From contig NZ_CP014870.1 of assembly GCF_001661075.1 (NCBI RefSeq), forward strand, positions 5,027,703 to 5,091,702: a DNA stretch of 64,000 nt, given 5' to 3'. The stretch is from Pseudomonas silesiensis. Its GTDB lineage: Bacteria; Pseudomonadota; Gammaproteobacteria; Pseudomonadales; Pseudomonadaceae. The position numbers and the translations under genes are program-made. The notes below the pieces were generated by a model. The model was not told where the DNA came from. It made no database searches and was given only the letters and a program-made list of their open reading frames with translations. How positions within the stretch are numbered: position 1 is the first letter of the stretch; every line of letters begins with the position of its first letter. Positions 37,090-45,665 of this stretch are shown here, piece by piece.

Positions 37090-38007
37090 TCAAATTTGCA
37101 GTGTCCCCCTTACCAAGGCTTCCAGCCTGGGCAAAATGCTCGCTTCGTCATTGCCCAAAATGGCAATCGAAGAACCACGCAACCCTGCCGATGAAGCGGC
37201 GGCTGCGTCGCCGGCCAACGCCACTGGGCACGTAACGCCCATTTGAAGGGCACGCAGGCGCTGGTGCGCATCGGCCTGCAGTGGCACCTGGACCCATAAC
37301 ACCAGCGCGGCGGGCTGAATGGCCTTACACAGCAACGGCAGTTCTTCCAGGGGTTGCCCCGTGCCCAGCACCTCGATGCGCAGCTGGTCATTGCTCATCG
37401 ACAAACCGGCACACAACAGCTCCAGTTCGCGCGCATGGCCCGAGCCGTCTGCCAGCAGCACGCAAGCACCGTTGCTCTGATTCATCTGCAGTCGCAATAA
37501 CATCCGCGCACGCAAGAAGGTGTCCAGGAACAGCCACTGACTGCGGCGGCCGAAAGCATTGCCGGATACCAGGCTGCGCCAGACCGGCAGCAGAATGGCC
37601 TCCAGCACCGTAGCCTTCGGGTAGATGGTGAACAGTTGCCCGTGAAGGCGCTCCAACTCGGCGCCATCAAAAGCCTGGGTGGCGCGATGAACGGCCTCTT
37701 GCCATTGGACCAGGGGGGCTTCGGCCGAGCCTGATGCAGCGATACCGGGTGTGTTCTGCTGCTGGACGAGCAATGCGCCGATCTTGCTGATAGGCAGGCC
37801 CCGGCTGGTCCAGAGCATGATGCTGCGGATATGTTCGATGTCCTGTTGCGAATACAGGCGATGCCCGCCCACCGTGCGTACGGGTCGGATCAGCCCGTGG
37901 CGGCGCTCCCAGGCCCGCAGGGTGATCGGGTTGACGCCGGTCAGGCTGGCGACTTCCCGCATGGGGAGCAAAACGTCGTCGGAGGCGGATTCGATGGGCT
38001 CGGTCAT
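37090..38007 (-). CDS. MerR-family regulator, class II LitR-like
   Basis: A 305-residue regulator: N-terminal MerR HTH (REVASLTGVNPITLRAWERRHGLIRPVRTVGGHRLYS, residues 17-53), followed by a helical domain and a cobalamin-binding-like Rossmann domain. The DxHxxG cobalamin ligand is absent (ADGSGHARELELL), as in the Pseudomonas class II LitR/PplR proteins that sense light through a partner LOV protein. A short LOV gene diverges from it, 162 bases away. By analogy it should repress the nearby lipid operon in darkness. The TRTAYA sites described below are the likely targets, by inference. Confidence 0.85.
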   Translation of the reverse strand: MTEPIESASDDVLLPMREVASLTGVNPITLRAWERRHGLIRPVRTVGGHRLYSQQDIEHIRSIMLWTSRGLPISKIGALLVQQQNTPGIAASGSAEAPLVQWQEAVHRATQAFDGAELERLHGQLFTIYPKATVLEAILLPVWRSLVSGNAFGRRSQWLFLDTFLRARMLLRLQMNQSNGACVLLADGSGHARELELLCAGLSMSNDQLRIEVLGTGQPLEELPLLCKAIQPAALVLWVQVPLQADAHQRLRALQMGVTCPVALAGDAAAASSAGLRGSSIAILGNDEASILPRLEALVRGTLQI

Positions 38008-38169
38008 TAAAAGTTGTTGCCTCCTGAGTGTGTCGGCATTCTAAACCAGGCATGACACGTTTTAACCAGCCTCCATCGATGTCCGGTCCCTGCGCCCTGC
38101 CATCTAGGCATGGCTGTCGCTGACGACTACGCTGTGGGGCAAACCTGCGAACCACAGCGAGCCCAGCCC

Positions 38170-38616
38170 ATGATTGACGCCAAACTCCTGCAACTGATGG
38201 TCGAAGCCTCCAATGACGGCATCGTCGTGGCCGAGCAGGAAGGCGATGACAGCATCCTCATCTATGCCAACCCTGCCTTCGAGCGCCTGACCGGCTACAG
38301 TGCCGACGACATTCTCTACCAGGATTGCCGTTTCCTGCAGGCAGACGATCATGCCCAGGCCGGCCTGCAGGCCATCCGCGACGCCATCCGCCTCGGTCAG
38401 CCTTGCCGTCAGGTACTGCGCAACTATCGCAAGGATGGCAGTCCGTTCTGGAACGAGCTGTCGATCACGCCCGTGCACAATGAGGCCGACCAGTTGACCT
38501 ACTACATCGGCATACAGCACGACGTCAGCGACAAGATTGCCGCCCTGGAAAGGATCCAGTCACTTGAGAGCGAAGTGGCTGAGCTGCGCCGCCAACTGGC
38601 CAAGACCGGTGGCTGA
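38170..38616 (+). CDS. Short LOV-domain photoreceptor
   Basis: A 148-residue LOV protein of the PpSB1-LOV type from P. putida. The PAS core begins ASNDGIVVAE and carries YQDCRFLQ with Cys53, which should form a light-induced flavin adduct; NYRKDGSPFWNELSITPV is also conserved. The C-terminal helix (LERIQSLESEVAELRRQL) would dimerise it, as in known short LOV proteins. I chose the ATG at 38170, which gives the MIDAKLLQLMVEASNDGI start. There is no output domain, so it probably signals by binding the LitR-like protein. That partnership was reported for P. putida, as I recall, and is not shown here. Confidence 0.9.
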   Translation: MIDAKLLQLMVEASNDGIVVAEQEGDDSILIYANPAFERLTGYSADDILYQDCRFLQADDHAQAGLQAIRDAIRLGQPCRQVLRNYRKDGSPFWNELSITPVHNEADQLTYYIGIQHDVSDKIAALERIQSLESEVAELRRQLAKTGG

Positions 38617-38646
38617 TACCCGTTACGTTACGACCGGCACAAAAAG

Positions 38647-38721
38647 TGTACAAGAATATTGACTTGTACAATTTTCGACGTAGTCTTCAGGTAAACCTGT
38701 ACAGTTTTCTCGACTTGTACA
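38647..38721. promoter_or_regulatory. Four TGTACA operators in two 18-bp-spaced pairs
   Basis: TGTACA occurs at 38647, 38665, 38698 and 38716. The pair spacing is exactly 18 bases in each pair and the two pairs are 51 bases apart. The last three sites are flanked by CTTGTACAATTTT-like surroundings or a variant of them. A candidate promoter, TTGACT (38659-38664) with TAGTCT (38681-38686), has the second site in its spacer. This arrangement would let a MerR-type regulator block transcription of the operon starting at 38741. Confidence 0.75.
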
Positions 38722-38740
38722 ATTTTGCCTGGAGCCTGCC

Positions 38741-39163
38741 ATGTCCGCGTATCTGCGCCATTTCGCTGACACGTTCGCAACGCTGAACGCTGATAGCCTG
38801 CACCGACTGGGCGAGCTCTACAGCAACGACGTGCAGTTTCGTGATCCCTTGCATCAGCTGGACGGCCTGCCGGCACTGCGCCGTTACTTTGAAAAGCTGT
38901 ACACCCACGTCGAGGATATCCGCTACGACCTCCTTGACGTGGATGAAACCGCGCCTGGCCACGGTTACCTGCGCTGGAACCTGCATTTCCGTCATCCACG
39001 CCTGTCCCGCGGCCAGCCGATCAGTCTGCAAGGCTGCAGCCACCTGCGCTGGGCGCAACAGGTCTACCTGCACCACGACTACTTCGATGCCGGCGCCCTG
39101 CTCTACGAGCACGTCCCGGTTCTTGGCGGGGTGATCGGCTGGCTCAAGGGCAGGCTCGCATGA
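38741..39163 (+). CDS. NTF2-like (SnoaL family) protein
   Basis: A 140-residue alpha+beta cone-fold protein. The pattern LYSNDVQFRDPLHQLDGLPALRRYFEKLY is typical of the SnoaL/NTF2 family. It could be a small hydrolase, isomerase or ligand-binding protein. It is the first gene of the light-linked operon and overlaps the SDR start as ATGA. A GGAG ribosome site precedes the ATG. Confidence 0.8.
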   Translation: MSAYLRHFADTFATLNADSLHRLGELYSNDVQFRDPLHQLDGLPALRRYFEKLYTHVEDIRYDLLDVDETAPGHGYLRWNLHFRHPRLSRGQPISLQGCSHLRWAQQVYLHHDYFDAGALLYEHVPVLGGVIGWLKGRLA

Positions 39164-39909
39164 GCCGCTGCTGGCTGACAGGCGCCAGCAGCGGCCTCGG
39201 TGCGGCCCTGGCTGAACGGCTGCTGGAGCAAGGCCATGAAGTAGCCCTGGGTGGCCGGCGCCCGGAGGCACTGATGCCGCTGGTGCTGCGCTACCCCGGG
39301 GCCCTGCTCGCGATTGGTGATGTGACTGACCCACACCATGTTTCGGCCATCTGCGAGAACATCGAGCATGCGTGGGGCGCGCTGGACCTGGTGATCCTCA
39401 ACGCCGGCACCTGCGAATATCTTGTGCCGGGCCTGTTCGAAGCCGAGACAGTCGAGCGTGTGATGCGCACCAACCTGCTGGGGGTCAGTTACTGCCTGCA
39501 GGCGGCCCTTCCCCTGCTGCGCCGCGGGCAACGACCACACCTGGTAGTGATCGGCAGCTCGGTGACCTGGCTGGCGCTGCCGCGGGCTGGAGCCTATGGC
39601 GCTTCCAAGGCGGCCCTGCGTTATCTGGTCGAATCCCTGCGCCTGGATCTATACGCCGAAGGCATCGATGTAACGCTGGTCAGCCCGGGGTTCATCGACA
39701 CACCCCTGACCCGGCGCAATGCCTTTGCCATGCCCCAACTCTGGAGCGCCGACCGCGCCGCGCGGCATGTCCTCGCGCGCCTGACGCGACGTCCGCTGGA
39801 GATCAACTTTCCACGCCTCTTCATTCTCGTCCTGCGCCTGCTTGGCGCCCTGCCAGCGCGTTGGCGCCTGGCACTGGGCCGTCGCCTGGCGCGAACCGAA
39901 CAGGAATAG
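39160..39909 (+). CDS. Short-chain dehydrogenase/reductase
   Basis: A 249-residue classical SDR. The NAD(P) motif is TGASSGLG near residue 6, NAG lies near 80, and the catalytic Ser...Tyr-x3-Lys are in VIGSSVTWLALPRAGAYGASK. It should reduce or oxidise a hydroxyl/carbonyl on the operon's substrate. The start overlaps the NTF2-like gene stop by four bases, so translation is coupled. The stop is followed by only six bases before the next start. Confidence 0.9.
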   Translation: MSRCWLTGASSGLGAALAERLLEQGHEVALGGRRPEALMPLVLRYPGALLAIGDVTDPHHVSAICENIEHAWGALDLVILNAGTCEYLVPGLFEAETVERVMRTNLLGVSYCLQAALPLLRRGQRPHLVVIGSSVTWLALPRAGAYGASKAALRYLVESLRLDLYAEGIDVTLVSPGFIDTPLTRRNAFAMPQLWSADRAARHVLARLTRRPLEINFPRLFILVLRLLGALPARWRLALGRRLARTEQE

Positions 39910-39915
39910 CGTCAC

Positions 39916-41163
39916 ATGCGTATCGCCATCATCGGTAGCGGGATCTCTGGGCTGACCTGTGCCTATCTACTGTCACGTCGCAATGAGGTGACCGTGTTCG
40001 AAGCCGCTGACTGGATCGGCGGTCATACCCATACCGTCGACATCGAATGGCACGGCCAGCGCTATGCCGTGGACACCGGTTTCATCGTCTTCAACGACTG
40101 GACCTACCCCAACTTCATTCGCTTGCTGGATAGCCTGGGAGTCGTCTCGCGCCCCACTGAGATGAGCTTTTCCGTGAACGATCCGGACAGCGGCCTGGAA
40201 TACAACGGCAATAGCCTGGACTCCCTGTTCGCCCAGCGCGGCAATCTGCTGTCGCCGGGCTTCTGGGGAATGTTGCGCGATATCGTGCGCTTCAACCGGC
40301 AGGCGGTGGCCGACCTTGACGGCCACCGCATCGAGCCCGGCATGGGTCTTGGCGACTACCTGCACACACGAGGCTACGGGCAGCGATTCATCCATCACTA
40401 CATCGTCCCCATGGGTTCGGCCATCTGGTCGGTATCAAGGGCCGATATGCTGCGCTTCCCGCTGCACTTCTTCGTGCGTTTCTTTCGTAACCATGGCCTG
40501 CTCTCGATCAGCCGGCGGCCACAGTGGCGAGTGATCGAGGGGGGCTCGCGCAGCTACGTGGAGCCGTTGTGCAAGACCTTCAGCGAACGCATTCGGCTCA
40601 ATTGCCCGGTGACGAGCGTCCGTCGGGACGACACCGGCGTGGTGATCACTAGCGCCGCAGGCCAGGAGCGTTTCGACAAGGTCGTGTTCGCCTGCCATAG
40701 CGACCAGGCTTTGGCCCTGCTGGAGAAACCGACGACCAGCGAGCACGAGGTACTTGGCGCCCTCGACTATGCCGCCAACGAAGTCTTGCTGCACACCGAC
40801 ACCCGCCTGCTGCCCAGCCGGCGCAAGGCCTGGGCCAGCTGGAACTATCGCCTCGGCGGACCCGCCCACGCTCCGGCGGCCGTGACCTATAACATGAACA
40901 TCCTGCAAGGCCTCGACGCCCCGGTGACCTTCTGCGTAAGCCTCAATCAGGGCGATAGCGTGGACCCGTCGCAGGTGCTGGCACGCTTCAATTATGCCCA
41001 TCCCCAATACAGCCTTGCCGCCATGGCGGCCCAGGCGCGCCAGGGTGAGCTACAAGGAAACCGGCACAGCTACTTCTGCGGCGCTTATTGGGCAAACGGC
41101 TTCCATGAGGATGGCGTGGTCAGCGCACTGGACGTGGCGCAACGGTTCGGGGAGCGCCTATGA
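39916..41163 (+). CDS. FAD-dependent oxidoreductase (amine oxidase/phytoene-desaturase-like)
   Basis: A 415-residue flavoprotein. The dinucleotide motif is IIGSGISGLTCAYLL at the N-terminus with EAADWIGGHTHTVD after it, and an FAD-terminal motif GAYWANGFHEDGVVSAL lies at the end. The family includes phytoene desaturases and the UfaO/UfaD-like enzymes of Rhodobacter fatty-acid modification. It may oxidise or desaturate an acyl or isoprenoid chain. It overlaps the next gene by ATGA. Confidence 0.88.
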   Translation: MRIAIIGSGISGLTCAYLLSRRNEVTVFEAADWIGGHTHTVDIEWHGQRYAVDTGFIVFNDWTYPNFIRLLDSLGVVSRPTEMSFSVNDPDSGLEYNGNSLDSLFAQRGNLLSPGFWGMLRDIVRFNRQAVADLDGHRIEPGMGLGDYLHTRGYGQRFIHHYIVPMGSAIWSVSRADMLRFPLHFFVRFFRNHGLLSISRRPQWRVIEGGSRSYVEPLCKTFSERIRLNCPVTSVRRDDTGVVITSAAGQERFDKVVFACHSDQALALLEKPTTSEHEVLGALDYAANEVLLHTDTRLLPSRRKAWASWNYRLGGPAHAPAAVTYNMNILQGLDAPVTFCVSLNQGDSVDPSQVLARFNYAHPQYSLAAMAAQARQGELQGNRHSYFCGAYWANGFHEDGVVSALDVAQRFGERL

Positions 41164-41972
41164 ACAGCAGCCTTTGCTACGGTTGGGTCAGCCACCGGCG
41201 CCTGGCGCCGCGGCTCCATGCATTCCGCTATCGCAGCGGCATGTTTTACCTGGACCTAGACGAACAGCAACAGTTGCTGGGCCTGTCCCCGCTGCTCGGT
41301 GCCTCTCGCCTGGCGCCGTTGTGCTGGCGAGAAACCGATTACCTGCCAGCCTGGACTCGTCGCGGCATGCCCTTGAAGGACGCGGTGCGCGAAGTGGTGG
41401 CCAAGGCCCTGGGCCAGTCGCCGTGCGGCGCCATTTATTTGCTGACCCAGCCGCGCAGTTGGGGGATTTCATTCAATCCGGTCAGTTTCTATTTTTGCCA
41501 CGACAGCGACGGGCGCCTGGCGGCGATTGTGCTGGAGGTCCGCAACACACCCTGGCGTGAGCGCTTTCACTACGTGTTGCCGGTGCTGCCCGGTCAGCCC
41601 CGGCAATTCTCGGTCACCAAGGCCTTCCATGTCTCGCCGTTCCTGCCGATGGACATGCAGTACCACATGCGCTTCCACATCGATGGCGAGCACCTGCGCA
41701 TCCACATGGAAAACCGCCGCGAAGGGCAAAAAGTCTTCGAGGCCGACCTGGCCCTGCGCCGCCAGCCACTGGATGCCGGCGCGCTACGACGGCACGTACT
41801 GGCCTTCCCCTGGATGAGCCTGCGCACCCTCGGCGCCATTTATTGGCAAGCCATGCGCCTGTTGCTCAAGCGCACCCCGCTCTACGCCCACACGACCCGT
41901 CAGAGCAGCCAAAACCCTGGCCACCCTGTCCACGAGGAGTCCGAGCATGTCCGATCCAACTCTGAGCGTTAG
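41160..41972 (+). CDS. DUF1365 domain protein
   Basis: A 270-residue DUF1365 member, with GISFNPVSFYFCHDSDGRL near residue 105, HYVLPV and HVSPFLPMDMQYHMRF near residue 155. DUF1365 genes regularly sit with cyclopropane-fatty-acid-synthase homologs and FAD oxidoreductases, in Rhodobacter in the singlet-oxygen response. Exact chemistry is unknown. It overlaps the next gene by 26 bases. Confidence 0.88.
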   Translation: MNSSLCYGWVSHRRLAPRLHAFRYRSGMFYLDLDEQQQLLGLSPLLGASRLAPLCWRETDYLPAWTRRGMPLKDAVREVVAKALGQSPCGAIYLLTQPRSWGISFNPVSFYFCHDSDGRLAAIVLEVRNTPWRERFHYVLPVLPGQPRQFSVTKAFHVSPFLPMDMQYHMRFHIDGEHLRIHMENRREGQKVFEADLALRRQPLDAGALRRHVLAFPWMSLRTLGAIYWQAMRLLLKRTPLYAHTTRQSSQNPGHPVHEESEHVRSNSER

Positions 41973-43206
41973 CAAATCCTTTGGCCTGGCGCCGTTGTTC
42001 GGCGGCCTGGCCAGAAGCGCCGTGCTCGCGCAACTTCGCAACCTGCGCCAAGGCCGTCTGCGCCTGATCTGCAAAGGCCGGCAGTGGCTGTTCGGCGATG
42101 CCGGCAGCGCACTGCATGCCGAGGTCGAGATCTTCGACGACGCAGCCTGGAGCATGGTGGCGGCCAACGGCTCGATCGGTGCCGGCGAAGCTTACATCCA
42201 CGGCTACTGGCGCAGTCCGGACCTGGCCGCGGTCACCCGCCTCTTCGTTGCCAACCTTGAGGTGCTCGACGCCCTTGAAGGCGGGATCGCGCGCCTGGGC
42301 CGTCCGGTCCTGCGCTTGCTGCACTGGTTCAACCGCAACAGCCGGCGCGGCTCGCGGCGCAACATCCTGGCCCATTACGATCTGGGCAATGCCTTGTTCG
42401 AGCGGCTGCTGGACCCGACCATGATGTACTCGGCAGCCATGTTCGACAGCCTGGAGCAGAGCCTGGAGCAGGGCCAACTGAACAAGCTCGAGCGTATCTG
42501 CGACAAACTCGCGCTGCACCCCGACGATCATCTGCTCGAGATCGGTACCGGATGGGGTAGCCTGGCGATCCATGCCGCCACCCGCCACGGCTGCCGGGTG
42601 ACCACCACCACGTTGTCCGAGGCGCAGTACGCCCATACCCTGCAGCGCGTCCGCGATCTTGGCCTGCAAGAGCGCATTACCGTCCTGCGCGAGGACTACC
42701 GCGACCTGGGCGGACGCTTCGACAAGCTGGTCTCGATCGAGATGATCGAGGCGGTCGGGCACCGCTATCTGCCGCTTTACTTTCGCCGCTGCGCCTCGCT
42801 GCTCAAGGATGACGGCTTGATGCTGCTGCAGGCCATCACCATCCGCGACCAGCGCTATGAGCAGGCCCAGCGGTCGGTGGATTTCATCCAGCGTCATATC
42901 TTTCCCGGTGGTGCCCTGCCCTCCTTGAGCGTCATGCTTCAGACTGCCAGTCGCCACACCGCGTTGAACCTGGTGCACATGGAGGACTTCGGCCTGGACT
43001 ATGCGCGCACGCTCAAGCACTGGCGCGACAACTTGCGCCAGTCGCGCAGCGCCTTGGTCGAGCTGGGGTATGACGACACCTTTCAGCGCCTCTGGGAGTT
43101 CTATCTGTGTTACTGCCAAGGCGGTTTCGAGGAGCGCGCTATCGGCGTCGCGCAACTGCTCTGGGCAGCCCCGGCCGCCCGCCGCGCATCGCTGCCGGCC
43201 GCCTGA
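41947..43206 (+). CDS. Cyclopropane-fatty-acid synthase-like SAM methyltransferase
   Basis: A 419-residue protein of the CFA synthase family, which transfers a methyl(ene) group from SAM to the double bond of phospholipid acyl chains. NILAHYDLGNALFERLLDPTMMYSAAMF is the substrate region near residue 140, and the SAM motif LLEIGTGWGSLAIHAA follows near 200. LYFRRCASLLKDDGLMLLQAI and the C-terminal HTALNLVHMEDFGLDYARTL are typical. In this operon it is the main clue that membrane lipids are the target. Confidence 0.9.
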   Translation: MSDPTLSVSKSFGLAPLFGGLARSAVLAQLRNLRQGRLRLICKGRQWLFGDAGSALHAEVEIFDDAAWSMVAANGSIGAGEAYIHGYWRSPDLAAVTRLFVANLEVLDALEGGIARLGRPVLRLLHWFNRNSRRGSRRNILAHYDLGNALFERLLDPTMMYSAAMFDSLEQSLEQGQLNKLERICDKLALHPDDHLLEIGTGWGSLAIHAATRHGCRVTTTTLSEAQYAHTLQRVRDLGLQERITVLREDYRDLGGRFDKLVSIEMIEAVGHRYLPLYFRRCASLLKDDGLMLLQAITIRDQRYEQAQRSVDFIQRHIFPGGALPSLSVMLQTASRHTALNLVHMEDFGLDYARTLKHWRDNLRQSRSALVELGYDDTFQRLWEFYLCYCQGGFEERAIGVAQLLWAAPAARRASLPAA

Positions 43207-43207
43207 C

Positions 43208-43699
43208 TTGAGCCGGGCCTGGTTGATCGGCAACGCGCTATGGATGCAGGCCGCCTGGTGGGCTTGCGTGCTGAGCGAACGGCATCCCTGGCTGCTACTG
43301 CCAGTGGTGGCAGGCCTGTTGGTGCATGTGGCTGCTTGCCCACGGCCGGGAGACGAAGCAACCGCACTGGTCTGCGTGGGGCTGACAGGCTGGATGCTGG
43401 ATGCCGGCCTGGGTGCGCTGGGCGTCTTCGATTTTGCCCGGCAACCCCTGCCCCTATGGCTCGCCCTGCTCTGGTTGGTGCTGGCCAGTGGGCTTCGCCA
43501 CAGCCTGGCCTGGGCTCGACGCCCTGTGTGGTACGGCGCGCTACTGGGCCTGTGCGGTGGACCTCTGGCTTACCTCGCCGGCGCACCGCTGGCCGGTGTC
43601 GGCCTGCCTTGGGACACCCTTGGCACGGCCCTGCTGCTCGCGCCACTGTGGGCGGTCTGGATGCCGCTCATCCTGCGAATGGCTGCGCCCCGCTCATGA
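43208..43699 (+). CDS. DUF2878 membrane protein
   Basis: A 163-residue inner-membrane protein with about five hydrophobic segments and the DUF2878 pattern NALWMQAAWWACVL. It begins with TTG at 43208, one base after the CFA-like gene's stop, matching MNxxLLxNALWFQxxW starts in the family; no better ATG exists. The role is unknown; position suggests a membrane component of the lipid pathway. The stop overlaps an ATG (43696), but no sustained coding frame follows. Confidence 0.75.
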   Translation: MSRAWLIGNALWMQAAWWACVLSERHPWLLLPVVAGLLVHVAACPRPGDEATALVCVGLTGWMLDAGLGALGVFDFARQPLPLWLALLWLVLASGLRHSLAWARRPVWYGALLGLCGGPLAYLAGAPLAGVGLPWDTLGTALLLAPLWAVWMPLILRMAAPRS

Positions 43700-43748
43700 A
43701 TCTGTTTGCCCGGGAACGCAAACGCCTGCCTCGGCCCGTCATCGAGGG

Positions 43749-44285
43749 TCACGGAAGCGACTGCGGCTGGCGGCGGAAGAACAGGGTCACTTGTCCCAAC
43801 TCGACGCCAAGCTTGCTCATGCTCGAGCGATTGATCATCGTGTCTTCGTCCATCAAGTACATCCAGTCGTCCAGATCAACTTCCCAATGCCTGCCGTCAA
43901 CCGGCAGGTCAAGACGATAGCGCCAGCGCAGCGCGTTGCCAGCGACCTCGCCCCTGGCCTCTCCGATTACGTCGTCCGCACGACCACGCCAATGCCCGGC
44001 GCCGGCCGGTTCCAGCGTCCAGACGCGCCGCTGACGCGTGCCATCGCTGTAGAGAAAACGCTCGTCGAGGATCAGCTGCCGACCCTCGACGCGGCTTTCG
44101 ATCCGGACATGGAAACGCTTGACCACCTCGCCCGAGCGATTCTGGAACATACCCCAGGCCTGTACCGGCCGGGAGAAGAACGCCACCAGATCCAGGGTCG
44201 GTCGCTCCCTTGCGTAGTGCTCCACGCCAATGTTGTTACAGCTGACCAGCAACAGGCTAACGAGCAGTACCAGTATTTGACGCAT
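43749..44285 (-). CDS. DUF3833 lipoprotein
   Basis: A 178-residue lipoprotein. The signal peptide ends at the lipobox LLVSC, so Cys16 is probably lipidated. The mature part has DUF3833 features such as YDxDLDDWMYLMDEDTMINR-like residues near 145. It is probably outer-membrane-facing and transported by Lol. The 10-base gap from the chalcone-isomerase-like gene indicates a shared transcript. Function is unknown. Confidence 0.85.
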   Translation of the reverse strand: MRQILVLLVSLLLVSCNNIGVEHYARERPTLDLVAFFSRPVQAWGMFQNRSGEVVKRFHVRIESRVEGRQLILDERFLYSDGTRQRRVWTLEPAGAGHWRGRADDVIGEARGEVAGNALRWRYRLDLPVDGRHWEVDLDDWMYLMDEDTMINRSSMSKLGVELGQVTLFFRRQPQSLP

Positions 44286-44295
44286 CTCAACCTCC

Positions 44296-44856
44296 TCACT
44301 CCGCCGGCCCGACTATCCCCAGCAGTTGTTGACGCAATTGCTGATCCCGGGTGCGCGGATCAAGCCAGATGTCGAAGAAGGCGCGGGCGAATGCAGGGTC
44401 CTCGACCCGCCGACGCAGCTGGCCGTCGACGAAGAAACTGCAGCCAAAGCCTGGATGGTAGACCCCGGTAATCCGCATTCCGGGCCGCACATCGACGAAG
44501 GCGCCACGCATTTCACTGGACCAGCGTTGGAGAGTTGAGTCCTCTGGACGAGCCCCTGCCATGCGACGCATTTCCTTGAGACTGGCCTCCACCAGCGTGT
44601 CCCTGGAAAAGGCACGGTGGTAAGTCAGTTCGAGTGCAAAGGGCTGATCCCAGGTCAGCGGCAACCCAGCGCTCCACAACCGCGCGGTGTATAGATTTAC
44701 GCCGAACCAGGTGAAGTCGCCGCTGCCCACCAGACGCCCATCGGGCAGCGCGGGATTCCCATCCGCCCAGGCAGGTAAGGCCAGTACTAGCGCGAACAGC
44801 CAGCATCTCGACCGACGATGTACGAGAAAGCGTCTGGAATCAGCCACGTTCATCAA
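44296..44856 (-). CDS. Chalcone isomerase-like protein
   Basis: A 186-residue secreted protein with a signal-like start (CWLFALVLALPAWA) and the chalcone-isomerase fold: GSGDFTWFGVNLYTARLWS and a late FVDGQLRRRVEDPAFARAFFDIWLDP. Bacterial members of this fold mostly bind fatty acids or lipids rather than isomerise flavonoids. Its upstream TRTAYA pair implies control by the same regulator as the 38741 operon. The start may instead be an in-frame ATG one codon later. Confidence 0.85.
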   Translation of the reverse strand: MMNVADSRRFLVHRRSRCWLFALVLALPAWADGNPALPDGRLVGSGDFTWFGVNLYTARLWSAGLPLTWDQPFALELTYHRAFSRDTLVEASLKEMRRMAGARPEDSTLQRWSSEMRGAFVDVRPGMRITGVYHPGFGCSFFVDGQLRRRVEDPAFARAFFDIWLDPRTRDQQLRQQLLGIVGPAE

Positions 44857-44880
44857 CGTCTCGACCTTTTTTTGAAATAC

Positions 44881-44935
44881 TATACAAGACTAGCTCAATG
44901 TATAGTTTTTGCGCGATAAATAGAGAACATGTACA
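44881..44935. promoter_or_regulatory. TRTAYA operators upstream of the chalcone-isomerase-like gene
   Basis: TATACA (44881-44886) and TGTATA (44899-44904) are 18 bases apart, the same spacing as in the 38647-38721 array, and an unpaired TGTACA lies at 44930. They precede the divergent lipid-associated unit on the minus strand. The rest of 44936-45239 shows no gene. Confidence 0.65.
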
Positions 44936-45239
44936 GCTTTTTTGGGTATGCATTTAGTGCCCAGCCCAAGGCCCTCGGGCGTCTTCGCTGGCGCCATCGC
45001 AGGTCAGCGCTGCCGAGTGGAAGGCGACTTTTGCCCTGAAAATCCCTCAAACAAAACTAATAGAATCGGCATAGGGGCGATCTCATAGGCCACGTCCCTG
45101 CTACATCGCCCGGCATGCGGGTCCACACCGGTCGCCAAGGGAAGGATTTATACCCTGGGCATTTCGGGTCGAGACCACTGCGAAAACCCGGAGTGTCAAG
45201 CAGTTTGTGATATTCTTGCTATTCAACAGGAGCAGCACC

Positions 45240-45656
45240 GTGACTAAGCAAGCACAGAACGAACAACTGCCACCAACGGCAACCAAGAAATCGCCTGTCA
45301 TCGCCCGCCGCGATGACGGTCGCTTTGTGGCTGTGTCTTCGCTCGCAAATGAAGTGGTGGAGCGACAAGCCGCAAAGGCTTTTGCCGGCAGTGCTCTGAG
45401 CCAAACGGGCGCATATAAAGCCCCTCGCGCTCCGCGAGTCCCGCATCTTCAGAATCTGGAGCGCGAGCTTCGCGATCTGAAAAAAGTCGTCGACGCACTC
45501 GCCGTCCGCTCCGTTGTGCACGATCAGTCGGCTCAGCTTTCCGACTCTGTTGATTTCGAGGGCATGACGGTGCTCGATGCTGATACTGCATACCAGATGC
45601 TCGACAATCCCCCTGAGCCCAACAAGGCGCTCCGCAACCTGCTTGCCTTGCGCTAA
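45240..45656 (+). CDS. Antitoxin-like partner of a GNAT protein
   Basis: A 138-residue protein I do not recognise as a known antitoxin family. The start is GTG at 45240, preceded by AGGAG. The N-terminus is basic and low complexity (MTKQAQNEQLPPTATKKSPV), the middle has RDDGRFVAVSS and coiled-coil-like LERELRDLKKVVDAL, and the C-terminus reads DAYQMLDNPPEPNKALRNL-like. It is 9 bases upstream of the GNAT gene, as in TacA-TacT-type operons, but its sequence is not the usual DUF1778 ribbon-helix-helix type. Confidence 0.7.
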   Translation: MTKQAQNEQLPPTATKKSPVIARRDDGRFVAVSSLANEVVERQAAKAFAGSALSQTGAYKAPRAPRVPHLQNLERELRDLKKVVDALAVRSVVHDQSAQLSDSVDFEGMTVLDADTAYQMLDNPPEPNKALRNLLALR

Positions 45657-45665
45657 GGGTTTTCG

